This document shows positions 35,634 through 43,126 of a DNA stretch of 64,000 nt, one piece after another. Origin of the DNA: Nocardia vaccinii NBRC 15922 (GTDB taxonomy: Bacteria > Actinomycetota > Actinomycetes > Mycobacteriales > Mycobacteriaceae); assembly GCF_001613305.1 (NCBI RefSeq), contig NZ_BDCC01000016.1:1-64000 (forward strand). The letters run 5' to 3'. The notes below the pieces were generated by a model that saw only the letters and a list, made by a program, of their open reading frames with translations, searched no databases and was not told the origin of the DNA. The position numbers were made by a program, and so were the translations under genes. The first letter of the stretch is position 1. Each line of letters opens with the position of its first letter.

Positions 35634-36847
35634 CGCATACGACGCACTCCCTGGAATTCGACCCCTTTTCGGAGGGTTTTTTCAATGGGGCGTGGGACAC
35701 CTATCGGCAGCTCCGCGACGAAGCGCCCGTCTATTACAGCAGCAAATGGGACTTCTGGGCACTCTCACGCTTCGAGGATGTCGCGCCGGCGACGAAGGAC
35801 TACGCAACCTATTCCTCGGCCAAGGGTGCGACCCTGGATATGATCAAGGCTCCGGACCAGTCCATTCCGGTGCCAAAGGTGATCATCTCGATGGATCCAC
35901 CGGAGCACGACAGAATGCGCCGATTGGTCAGTAAAGTGTTCACCCCGCGGGCGATCGGAGCTCTCGAGCAGATGGTGGCCGAGAAAATCCGCGCCGTCGC
36001 CGACACGCTGGATCCGTCCGGCTTCGACGTCGTCGCGGAATTCTCGGCACTGTTCCCGGTCGAGATAATCACGGCAATGCTGGGTGTGCCACCGGGAGAC
36101 CGGCAGCAGATCCGGCTCTGGCTCGATCTTCTCCTGGAACGCGAGCCCGGCCAGATCCACATCACCGAGGCCGGATATGAAGCTTCAATTGCGACCGGTC
36201 TGTACTATTACCAGCTCGTCCAGAACCGGCGGGCCCATCCGGCCGACGATATGATAAGCAGGTTGATCGAAACCGAGATCGAACGCGACGGTCAACTCGA
36301 AAAGCTGAACGATGTGGATATCACCGGGTTCGCTTCACTATTGGGCGGCGCCGGCGCCGAGACGGTCACGAAATTGATCGGCAGTGCCATGGTGGCCTTC
36401 GCCGACCACCCGGCCGAATGGCAGAAACTTCGCGCCGATCGGAGCAGAATACCCGCCGCGGTCGAGGAATTGCTCCGGTACGCGGCACCGTCACAGTACC
36501 AAGTCCGGTCGACCACGCGGGATGTCACTCTGCACGGTACAACGATCCCCGAAGGAAGTGCGGTACTGCTGCTGACCGCGTCGGCCACCCGCGATGAGCG
36601 GGTATTCACCGATCCGGACCGCCTCGATATCGACCGTGAACAGAGAACCGGGTTCAACCTGGCGTTCGGGTACGGCATACACAGTTGCCTGGGCGCGGCA
36701 CTGGCACGGATGGAGAGCCGGATCGCGCTGGATGTTCTCCTCGATCTCCTCCCCGAGTACGAGGTGGACCGTGCCGGATCGCGACGGGTGGCGATGTCGA
36801 ACGTTTCAGGCTGGTCGAATGTACCGGTACGCGCCGTCAGCTCCTGA
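35630..36847 (+). CDS. Cytochrome P450
   Basis: A 405-residue class I P450. The I-helix is LGGAGAETVTKLIG, in which Glu-Thr is preserved. It also has the ExxR motif EELLR and the heme loop FGYGIHSCLG with Cys353. It hydroxylates a substrate using electrons from a ferredoxin and reductase not encoded nearby. The context suggests oxidation of the compound handled by the amidohydrolase and CoA-transferase of the same operon. Confidence 0.93.
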   Translation: MTHTTHSLEFDPFSEGFFNGAWDTYRQLRDEAPVYYSSKWDFWALSRFEDVAPATKDYATYSSAKGATLDMIKAPDQSIPVPKVIISMDPPEHDRMRRLVSKVFTPRAIGALEQMVAEKIRAVADTLDPSGFDVVAEFSALFPVEIITAMLGVPPGDRQQIRLWLDLLLEREPGQIHITEAGYEASIATGLYYYQLVQNRRAHPADDMISRLIETEIERDGQLEKLNDVDITGFASLLGGAGAETVTKLIGSAMVAFADHPAEWQKLRADRSRIPAAVEELLRYAAPSQYQVRSTTRDVTLHGTTIPEGSAVLLLTASATRDERVFTDPDRLDIDREQRTGFNLAFGYGIHSCLGAALARMESRIALDVLLDLLPEYEVDRAGSRRVAMSNVSGWSNVPVRAVSS

Positions 36848-36863
36848 ACAACCGGCCGTTGAA

Positions 36864-36904
36864 CAGTGGTAGCCCGCGTTCTCACGACGCGCGGGCTACC
36901 ACTG
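36864..36904. terminator. Strong bidirectional hairpin terminator
   Basis: A perfect 15-bp stem (36864-36878 and 36890-36904, loop 11) lies between the convergent P450 gene and the long leftward operon. It lacks a T-tract. Confidence 0.7.
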
Positions 36905-36968
36905 CTTCCGGCCGAGCAACCCGACCGACTACCGGATCGGCAGGCAGCGGACTCGGGAATCGAGAGCC

Positions 36969-37526
36969 TCAGATCCGAGCGAGGGCGGAGGCAATGTCGA
37001 ATCGCTCGGCCCGCCGGAAAGTCTCGGTACTGGGGATATCCGGCTTACCGCCGACGCGGAGTGCGTTTTTCTTGAATGCTTGGGCTGCCCGGCTGAGACG
37101 GTATTCGACCGGTTCGAGTCTGCTCTCGAGATCGTTGTCCCAGTACCCGCCCCAGAGCAGGATCTGCGAACCCCTCTGTTCGGCACAAGCAGCGACCTGT
37201 TTGCGGATTCCTTCATCATCCTGAAAAACGCTGGTGTCGGCGACCACGACATCGGGGCGAAACCCGCCGAACCCGAACCCGAAGGCATTGCCGAGTGGAG
37301 CGATATCAGCACCGAGCACCCGGAATGCACGATCATCCGGGCAGGACGCCAGGAAGCCGCGAACCTGCCACCCACTTGCGGCCTGGTCGAAGATCAGTCC
37401 GCCGGCAGCGGTGACCGTCGCATCGACATCGCACCCGAACACATACAACTGCAATGGCCGCGAATGGCACCGCTGCGTCCGGAAACCGGTATGTGAAAGA
37501 GCATCGGGAAGTATGGTTGCAACCAT
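36969..37526 (-). CDS. Conserved-looking protein of unknown function
   Basis: A 185-residue soluble protein that I do not recognise. The ATG at 37526 has AAAGGA 7 bases upstream. Visible features are LYVFGCDVDATVTAAGGLIFD near residue 28, repeated Gly-Phe (NAFGFGFGGF) near 80, RPDVVVADTSVF, and a basic C-terminal helix (LSRAAQAFKKNALRVGGK). The alternating beta-strands with DVVVADTSVF suggest a Rossmann-like or PIN-like alpha/beta fold, but no catalytic motif is clear. It is the last gene of the igr-like operon, 17 bases after the TetR gene. Confidence 0.7.
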   Translation of the reverse strand: MVATILPDALSHTGFRTQRCHSRPLQLYVFGCDVDATVTAAGGLIFDQAASGWQVRGFLASCPDDRAFRVLGADIAPLGNAFGFGFGGFRPDVVVADTSVFQDDEGIRKQVAACAEQRGSQILLWGGYWDNDLESRLEPVEYRLSRAAQAFKKNALRVGGKPDIPSTETFRRAERFDIASALARI

Positions 37527-37543
37527 CTTTCGGTCCTTTGATA

Positions 37544-38194
37544 TCAGGTATCTTTCGCGCGCCGCTGCCGTTGTGGCCCGGCTTCGATAAAACCGGACAC
37601 GGCGTGTGCGCGAACGAAACCTGCCACCGCCTCGTCGTCGTTCATATCCAGCAGCGGCGACGGCGTGGAGAACAGGGAGAACAGGATCCGCGAGAACCAC
37701 TCCGCCGCGCCCATTATGTCGAGATCTTTACGAACCTCACCGGTGAGCCGCGCCGCAATGAGATGCGGCGCAAGGAATTCGGCGCATTCCTGCAGCAGCA
37801 GGGCTCCGTTCTTGGTCAGCAATAGACCGACTTCTGCATCATCGAAATACAGTTCCGTCTCGACGATCCGGCGTGCACGAGTTACGAAGACTGCTGCACC
37901 GGCGAGTTTCTCCACCAGCGTTTCCTCGCTGGAAATAGCTTTGGCCATATTTCGATAGAAACGCTGAGACGCCGCCTCGGCGCACGCTTCCACCAGTGCA
38001 GCCTTATCGCTGAAATACTCGTAGAACGTACTACGCGAAACGTCTGCCGCGCGCGCGATATCGACGACAGTGGCCTTGCGCAGACCTTGATTCCGGAAAC
38101 ACCAGTACGCTGCCGAGATAATGGTCGCACGGGTGTCCTCCGATTCCGCGTGGGTCATTTCGGACCGGCGCGAGCTAGACTTCGCCATGTTCAT
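37544..38194 (-). CDS. TetR/AcrR family regulator
   Basis: A 216-residue TetR regulator. The helix-turn-helix is TVVDIARAADVSRSTFYEYF, followed by DKAALVEACAEAA. It lies 32 bases after the Ltp2-like gene on the same strand and is probably the penultimate gene of that operon, or is expressed from its own promoter in that gap. It is a natural candidate to regulate the divergent 44316/44517 promoters. Starts at 38188 and 38158 are alternatives. Confidence 0.87.
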   Translation of the reverse strand: MNMAKSSSRRSEMTHAESEDTRATIISAAYWCFRNQGLRKATVVDIARAADVSRSTFYEYFSDKAALVEACAEAASQRFYRNMAKAISSEETLVEKLAGAAVFVTRARRIVETELYFDDAEVGLLLTKNGALLLQECAEFLAPHLIAARLTGEVRKDLDIMGAAEWFSRILFSLFSTPSPLLDMNDDEAVAGFVRAHAVSGFIEAGPQRQRRAKDT

Positions 38195-38226
38195 GACGAT
38201 AAGCCACGGTTACGACCGGTCACCGA

Positions 38227-39396
38227 TCAGCCCGCCGGCCCGAGGATCAAGCCGCTGGTCGGCACCCCGGTACCGGACGTCACGAGCACATGCTCGACAT
38301 CGTCGACCTGATTGTGCGAGGTACCGCGAATCTGGCGGACTCCTTCGGTGATGCCGTTCATTCCGTGGATGTATGCCTCGCCCAGCAGACCGCCGTTGGT
38401 GTTGATCGGAAATGAACCCCCGATCGACAGTTCGTCAACCGAGACGAAGTCCTTGGCTTCGCCGCGGCCGCAGAACCCGAGTTCTTCGAGCTGAACGAAG
38501 ACGAACGGCGTGAAGTGGTCGTAGAGAAACGCTGTCTGGATATCCGCCGGTTTCAGGCCAGAGTCACGCCAGAGCCGCTCCCCAACCACGCTCATCTCGG
38601 GTAATCCGGTGATGCTGTCGCGGTAGTAGCTGGTCATGACCTCGCCGTCATGGGCGGCTCCCTGCGCCGCCGCACTGATGACTGCCGGCGGTTTCGCCAG
38701 ATCACGCGCCCGCTCGGCGCTGGTCACGACCAGAGCGACACCACCGTCGCTCTCCTGGCAGCAATCCAGCAGCCGGAGAACCGGTTCGATGATCCAGCGC
38801 GACTGCTGATGCTCCGCGAGCGTTATGGGCCGCTGATAGAACCAGGCATCCGGATTCTTCGCGGCATGTTTGCGGTCGATAACCGAAACCTTGCCGAAAT
38901 CCTCGTTGGTGACACCATATGTCGACATGTACCGCTGCGCGTGCAACGCCACCCAGCCCGCCGGTGTCATCAGACCGAACGGAGCATAGGGGGCCAGCCA
39001 GAGCGGCGTTGTGGCGGACTGGCGGTTGGCGCCCCCGAAACGGAACCCGGAACGCTCGTTGAACGCCCGGTAGCACACGACGACTTCGGCCACCCCGGTG
39101 GCAACGGCCATGGCGGCCTGCAGTACGGTCCCTGCCGCCGCGCCCCCTCCATGCGGAACACGCGTGAAGAAGGACAAATCACCGATCCCGAGGTTGCGAG
39201 CGACCTCGATCTCCTCATTTTCATCGACCGAGAACGTCACCATCCCGTCCACGTCGCCGGGGCGCAGACCCGCGTCCGCGAGCGCATCACGCACGGCTTC
39301 ACAGGCGAGTTGCATCTCGCTGCGACCGGACTCCTTGGAGAATTCGGTCTGGCCGATTCCCGCGATGGCAGCTCGGCCGGCCAGTCCGCCGCTCAT
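38227..39396 (-). CDS. Ltp2-like thiolase-fold protein (probable steroid-type retro-aldolase subunit)
   Basis: A 389-residue lipid-transfer-protein/thiolase-fold protein. It has GRAAIAGIGQTEFSKESGRSE, RVPHGGGAAAGTVLQAA with no thiolase cysteine, FLYDHFTPFVFVQLEELGF and NTNGGLLGEAYIHGMNGI. In the sterol pathway Ltp2, with the DUF35 domain of ChsH2, cleaves a 17-hydroxy-C22 ester and releases propionyl-CoA. Its position after FadE, MaoC and DUF35 genes matches the igr operon. It is coupled by ATGA to the MaoC gene. Confidence 0.88.
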   Translation of the reverse strand: MSGGLAGRAAIAGIGQTEFSKESGRSEMQLACEAVRDALADAGLRPGDVDGMVTFSVDENEEIEVARNLGIGDLSFFTRVPHGGGAAAGTVLQAAMAVATGVAEVVVCYRAFNERSGFRFGGANRQSATTPLWLAPYAPFGLMTPAGWVALHAQRYMSTYGVTNEDFGKVSVIDRKHAAKNPDAWFYQRPITLAEHQQSRWIIEPVLRLLDCCQESDGGVALVVTSAERARDLAKPPAVISAAAQGAAHDGEVMTSYYRDSITGLPEMSVVGERLWRDSGLKPADIQTAFLYDHFTPFVFVQLEELGFCGRGEAKDFVSVDELSIGGSFPINTNGGLLGEAYIHGMNGITEGVRQIRGTSHNQVDDVEHVLVTSGTGVPTSGLILGPAG

Positions 39397-39845
39397 TTCC
39401 CGGCCCCTTTCGGCACGCTGATCGTCGCAGTGCCCTTCGCGTGGTCGCCCAGACTGTTACGCCCGGTGAACGTCACTTCGACGAGGCATGCCTCGTTCTC
39501 GATCGTCTTTCGGGTGACCCGGCCCTCGAAGACGAGCGGGTCATTGGGATAGGCCGGAACCCCCAGGCGGATGGACAGTTTCGTGATCAACGCATCCGGT
39601 CCCACCCAATCGTGCAGGAATTTCACACAGAGACCGTTGGTGGTCAGGATGTTCAGGAAAATGTCCTTGGAGCCCTGTGAATTGGCGAAGTCGCGATCGT
39701 GATGAACCGGCATATAGTCGCGGGACGCGATGGCGCCCGCGACTATCAGCGTGGTCGTGACGGGGATCTCGAGCCGCGGGAGTGCGTCGTCGACGTCGAT
39801 TTCGTCGTAACCGAGGGTGGTGGTACGCACGACTGTGGCGGTCAT
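39393..39845 (-). CDS. MaoC-like hydratase subunit (ChsH1-like)
   Basis: A 150-residue single-hotdog protein. It has SRDYMPVHHDRDFA near residue 44, the position of the hydratase signature. The following bulky segment is GSKDIFLNILTTNGLCVKFL, and it ends TVSVP-like (ATISVPKGAGK). ChsH1 pairs with the MaoC domain of ChsH2 to hydrate the enoyl-CoA ester. Here the partner would be the MaoC protein at 41379. It has ATGA overlaps on both sides. Confidence 0.85.
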   Translation of the reverse strand: MTATVVRTTTLGYDEIDVDDALPRLEIPVTTTLIVAGAIASRDYMPVHHDRDFANSQGSKDIFLNILTTNGLCVKFLHDWVGPDALITKLSIRLGVPAYPNDPLVFEGRVTRKTIENEACLVEVTFTGRNSLGDHAKGTATISVPKGAGK

Positions 39846-40963
39846 TGGTTTCCTTCCGTAAAGGTGCCACCGAGGTAGGCCAGATGCGCGGTCGAAGAGC
39901 CCAGTGTCAGTTCGTTGTGCTTGGCCCACAGGAAGTACCGCGAGAGCGGGTAGGTGATATCGATGCCCATTCCGCCGTGGACCTGCTGTGCCGTTGCCGT
40001 AACGCGCGCGCCGGCTTCGGCCGCCCAGAATTTCGCGATGTGCGCTTCGCGGTTCGCCGGCCTTCCGTTGTCGATCAGCCACGCCGCGTGCCAGGTGGTC
40101 CATCGCATTGCTTCGACGTCTATGAACGCATCGGCCATCCGTTGCTGCACGGCTTGAAATGTTCCGATGGGACGGCCGAACTGGACTCGGCCGCCGGTAT
40201 AGGCTGCGGCCATGGTCAGCGCACGTTCGGCGACGCCGAGTTGTATCGCGCACAAGCCGGCCATCGCGCGAGTGTGGAGGTCCGCGATGAGCGCGGTACC
40301 GGAATCTTCGCTGCCGAGACGATCGGACGGTCCGAGCCGCACTCCGTGGAACGACAGATCGGCATGAGGTTCGCCGTTCGTCGTTCGCACAGGGGTTAGC
40401 TCCACACCATCGGCCGCGGTGTCCACGATGAACAGCGCTGCGCCCTCGTCGGTGCGGGCCGGCACGATCACGGCGTCGGCCACTGTGGCGGCAGGTACCA
40501 GCTCCTTCGCGCCGTCCAGCCGCCAACCATCACCGTCCCGCCGCGCAGTGGTAGCGGGGGCGGTCGGATCGGACCGGCGAGGTTCGGCGAGAGCCGCGCT
40601 GAGCAGGTACGTCCCCTCGACCACCGCAGGCAGATATTCCTGCTGTTGCGCTTCGGTGCCGTGCCGGGCGATGGTGTCCGCGCCGAGCAACAGCGTGGCG
40701 TAGACCGGCACCGGCGCTACGTTTCCACCCACTGCGGCCAGGAGCACACCCAATTCGAGGAAACCGCCACCGCTGCCGCCGACCGATTCTGTGAGCCCGA
40801 CACCGAGCAGATCGGCTTTGGCCAGGTCGCTCCACAAAGCAGGGTCGTGACGATTTCCGCCCGACTCGAGTTCGGTGAGCCTTTCCGGAGTCGCTCGTTG
40901 CTCGAACAACTGCCCGGCGAGCTTGGCGATTGTCTGTTGCTGTTCGTTGAAGGTGAAGTCCAT
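39842..40963 (-). CDS. Acyl-CoA dehydrogenase (ChsE1/FadE28-like subunit)
   Basis: A 373-residue short FadE. It has GLTESVGGSGGGFLELGVLLA, RVQFGRPIGTFQAVQQRMAD, HGGMGIDITYPLSRYFLWAKH and GSSTAHLAYLG. The GMGIDITYPLxRY segment is close to that of mycobacterial FadE28, half of the alpha2beta2 dehydrogenase acting on the 3-carbon sterol side chain. The partner is at 41957. It has no EGT loop. Confidence 0.87.
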   Translation of the reverse strand: MDFTFNEQQQTIAKLAGQLFEQRATPERLTELESGGNRHDPALWSDLAKADLLGVGLTESVGGSGGGFLELGVLLAAVGGNVAPVPVYATLLLGADTIARHGTEAQQQEYLPAVVEGTYLLSAALAEPRRSDPTAPATTARRDGDGWRLDGAKELVPAATVADAVIVPARTDEGAALFIVDTAADGVELTPVRTTNGEPHADLSFHGVRLGPSDRLGSEDSGTALIADLHTRAMAGLCAIQLGVAERALTMAAAYTGGRVQFGRPIGTFQAVQQRMADAFIDVEAMRWTTWHAAWLIDNGRPANREAHIAKFWAAEAGARVTATAQQVHGGMGIDITYPLSRYFLWAKHNELTLGSSTAHLAYLGGTFTEGNQ

Positions 40964-40977
40964 CAGTGGCTCGCCTG

Positions 40978-41379
40978 TCAGTCGGTGGGCCGGAACTGGT
41001 GCAACACCAATTCACCGTCGTTGAACGCCACATAGAACGCCTCGACCCGCATACCGACGCTGACCCGGTCGGGCGTGATGTCACACAGATTCGAGACGAT
41101 CCGGACCCCTTCGTCGAGTTCGATCAACGCGACGATGTGGGGGTCGGTGAACATGGGCATCGGTGGGTAGTGGGGCAGCACATAGCTGTAAACGATTCCG
41201 CGGCCCGCGGATTCGATTGCCTCCCACTCGAGTGATGTGCATTCGCCGCACATCGGCCGCGGCGGCACGCGCAACGTCCGGCATTGCGTGCACCGCTGGA
41301 TGAGTAGCCGATGTTCACGCAGGCCGTCCCAGAAGAACTCGGTATCGCGGTTCGTCGTCGGTGCGAGTCGAGTGGCCAT
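40978..41379 (-). CDS. DUF35 OB-fold protein with zinc ribbon (ChsH2 C-terminal domain as a separate gene)
   Basis: A 133-residue protein. The rubredoxin-like zinc ribbon Cys30-X2-Cys33-X10-Cys44-X2-Cys47 is followed by an OB fold (GIVYSYVLPHYPPMPMF, PHIVALIELDEGVRIVSNL). In M. tuberculosis this domain is the C-terminal half of ChsH2 (Rv3542c) and binds Ltp2. Here it is a free-standing gene directly after the MaoC gene. Confidence 0.88.
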   Translation of the reverse strand: MATRLAPTTNRDTEFFWDGLREHRLLIQRCTQCRTLRVPPRPMCGECTSLEWEAIESAGRGIVYSYVLPHYPPMPMFTDPHIVALIELDEGVRIVSNLCDITPDRVSVGMRVEAFYVAFNDGELVLHQFRPTD

Positions 41380-41927
41380 CAGTGTCCCGCCTTGAATCGC
41401 AATGTCCGAAACCGTTGTCGCCCCACGACTTCACCGTTCTGATCCCGGTAGGTCGTCAGCCAGGTGACGAAGAATCCGGACCCCATGGCCGTCTTCTTCT
41501 CGTCGGAGATCTCCTCGAAAACCGTCTCCGACGTCAGCTGGTCACCGACGCGGGGATAGCGCACGATCTCGAACTCCGAATTGGTTGCCACCGTGCCGGT
41601 GTATCCCTCGTCGGCGAGGAAACCGAGCGGATTGTGCTTGATCTCGACCGGCACGCCGCCTCGCTCGTGGATACCTTCGAGTTGCGGCGGGGGCATGGTC
41701 CACGTCTGCAGCATCACCGGCGGCGAGACGACACCGCCGTGGCGGGTGCCGGCCGCGAAATCCGGATCGAGGTAGATCGGATTCATATCGCCGAGAGCGT
41801 GCGCCCAATGTCTGATCATCGGCTGATTCACCGGATCGGGCGCCGCGACCGGCGTCGCGGAGCCCACCGGCGCGCCGATCAAAGCGTCGAGCCGCCTGCG
41901 CAATTCAACTTTCTTGTCGTCGGTCAC
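41379..41927 (-). CDS. MaoC-like hydratase subunit (ChsH2 N-terminal domain as a separate gene)
   Basis: A 182-residue FAS1-like hotdog protein. It has VNQPMIRHWAHALGDMNPIYLDPDFA, HGGVVSPPVMLQTWTM and a C-terminal TTYRDQNGEVVGRQRFRTLRF. The GTG at 41927 has AGAGG upstream. The long open frame above it is FadE sequence in another frame. It and the DUF35 gene meet at 41379, where in mycobacteria the two are one protein. Confidence 0.85.
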   Translation of the reverse strand: MTDDKKVELRRRLDALIGAPVGSATPVAAPDPVNQPMIRHWAHALGDMNPIYLDPDFAAGTRHGGVVSPPVMLQTWTMPPPQLEGIHERGGVPVEIKHNPLGFLADEGYTGTVATNSEFEIVRYPRVGDQLTSETVFEEISDEKKTAMGSGFFVTWLTTYRDQNGEVVGRQRFRTLRFKAGH

Positions 41928-41956
41928 GTCAACCTCTCTGTCACCTTGCGCGAACG

Positions 41957-43126
41957 TCACCGGGGAGCCCGCGGCATTCCTAGTCCGGCCATAGCGATAA
42001 TGTCGCGCTGCACCTCGTTGGCGCCGCCCCCGAAGGTGTTGATCACCGCCAAGCGGTATGCGCGCTCGAGTTCTCCGCTCAGTGGTGCGGTGGCATCGGC
42101 GCGTGTTCCGGCCTGCCCCACGACCTCCAGTAGCTCGCGAGCGACTTGTTGGGTGAGTTCGGTACCGAATACCTTGGCCGCCGACGCCTCGCCCATGCCG
42201 AGTGAATCGACGGTCATCGCCACATTGATGCGAAGATTGATCAATTTGTATGCGGCCACCTGCGCTTCGACCCGCGCCAGCGCCAGCTGCGCCCACGGCT
42301 GATCGATGACGTACCCGTCGTCGTACTCGGTGGTCCTGGCCCATTCGAGGGTCTTCTCGAACAGCGGCTCCAGAGCACCCAGATTTCCCAGCGCGGCACG
42401 CTCGAAATTGAGCTGCGTGGTGATCAGCTGCCACCCCAGGTTCTCACCGTGCACGATCGCACTCGCGGGAACCCGGACGTCGTCATAGAACGTGTAGTAC
42501 GTCGACACGCCGGGCATGGTCGGCAGCGGCTTGAACGAAAATCCCGGGGTATCGGTGGGCACGATGAATATCGTGATTCCCTTGTGCTTCTTGACGTCCC
42601 GATCGGTACGAGCGGCGAGCCAGATGTAGTCGGAGTACCCCGCGCCACTGGTGAACATCTTCTGGCCGTTGATCACGTAGTCGTCCCCGTCGCGGACGGC
42701 ACTCGTACGCAACGACGCCAGATCGCTACCGGCTTCCGGCTCGGTGTACCCGATCGAGAACTCGATGGTGCCGTCGAGGATGCCGGGCAGGAAGGTCTTC
42801 TTCTGTTCCTCGGAGCCGAACTGCATGAGGGTGGGGCCGACTGTGTTGAGCGTAACCAGCGGCATCGGCGCGTGCACCCGTCGTGCTTCTTCCGCGAAGA
42901 AATACTGCTCGAGCGGCGTGAACCCGCCGCCACCGTATTCCTTCGGCCATCCCACACCGAGAAGCCCTGCCGCACCCAGCGCTCGACGACACTCTGTCAC
43001 CGCGGGGCCGCCCTCGAGTTGACCGGCCACCGCCGCCCGCCGCTCGGGTGTCATCACCTGCGCGAGCTTCGCGCGCAATTGCTTGCGCAGCTGTTCCTGT
43101 TCGGGAGTGAGATCGAAATCCATCAC
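41957..43126 (-). CDS. Acyl-CoA dehydrogenase (ChsE2/FadE29-like subunit)
   Basis: A 389-residue alpha-type FadE. It has GVGWPKEYGGGGFTPLEQYFF, FSIGYTEPEAGSDLASLRT, YVINGQKMFTSGAGYSDYIWL and NTFGGGANEVQRDIIAMAGLG. These segments are close to mycobacterial FadE29. GWPKE, IGYTEPEAG and TFGGGxNEV are shared in my recollection of that protein. The YEGT glutamate is absent (FGGGAN). It is coupled to the P450 by ATGA. Confidence 0.9.
   Translation of the reverse strand: MMDFDLTPEQEQLRKQLRAKLAQVMTPERRAAVAGQLEGGPAVTECRRALGAAGLLGVGWPKEYGGGGFTPLEQYFFAEEARRVHAPMPLVTLNTVGPTLMQFGSEEQKKTFLPGILDGTIEFSIGYTEPEAGSDLASLRTSAVRDGDDYVINGQKMFTSGAGYSDYIWLAARTDRDVKKHKGITIFIVPTDTPGFSFKPLPTMPGVSTYYTFYDDVRVPASAIVHGENLGWQLITTQLNFERAALGNLGALEPLFEKTLEWARTTEYDDGYVIDQPWAQLALARVEAQVAAYKLINLRINVAMTVDSLGMGEASAAKVFGTELTQQVARELLEVVGQAGTRADATAPLSGELERAYRLAVINTFGGGANEVQRDIIAMAGLGMPRAPR

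Noticed and set aside
38227..39396. Thiolase (acetyl-CoA acetyltransferase)
   Set aside because: The fold is thiolase-like but the nucleophilic Cys is absent and the neighbours are FadE, MaoC and DUF35 genes, so an Ltp2-type aldolase fits better.
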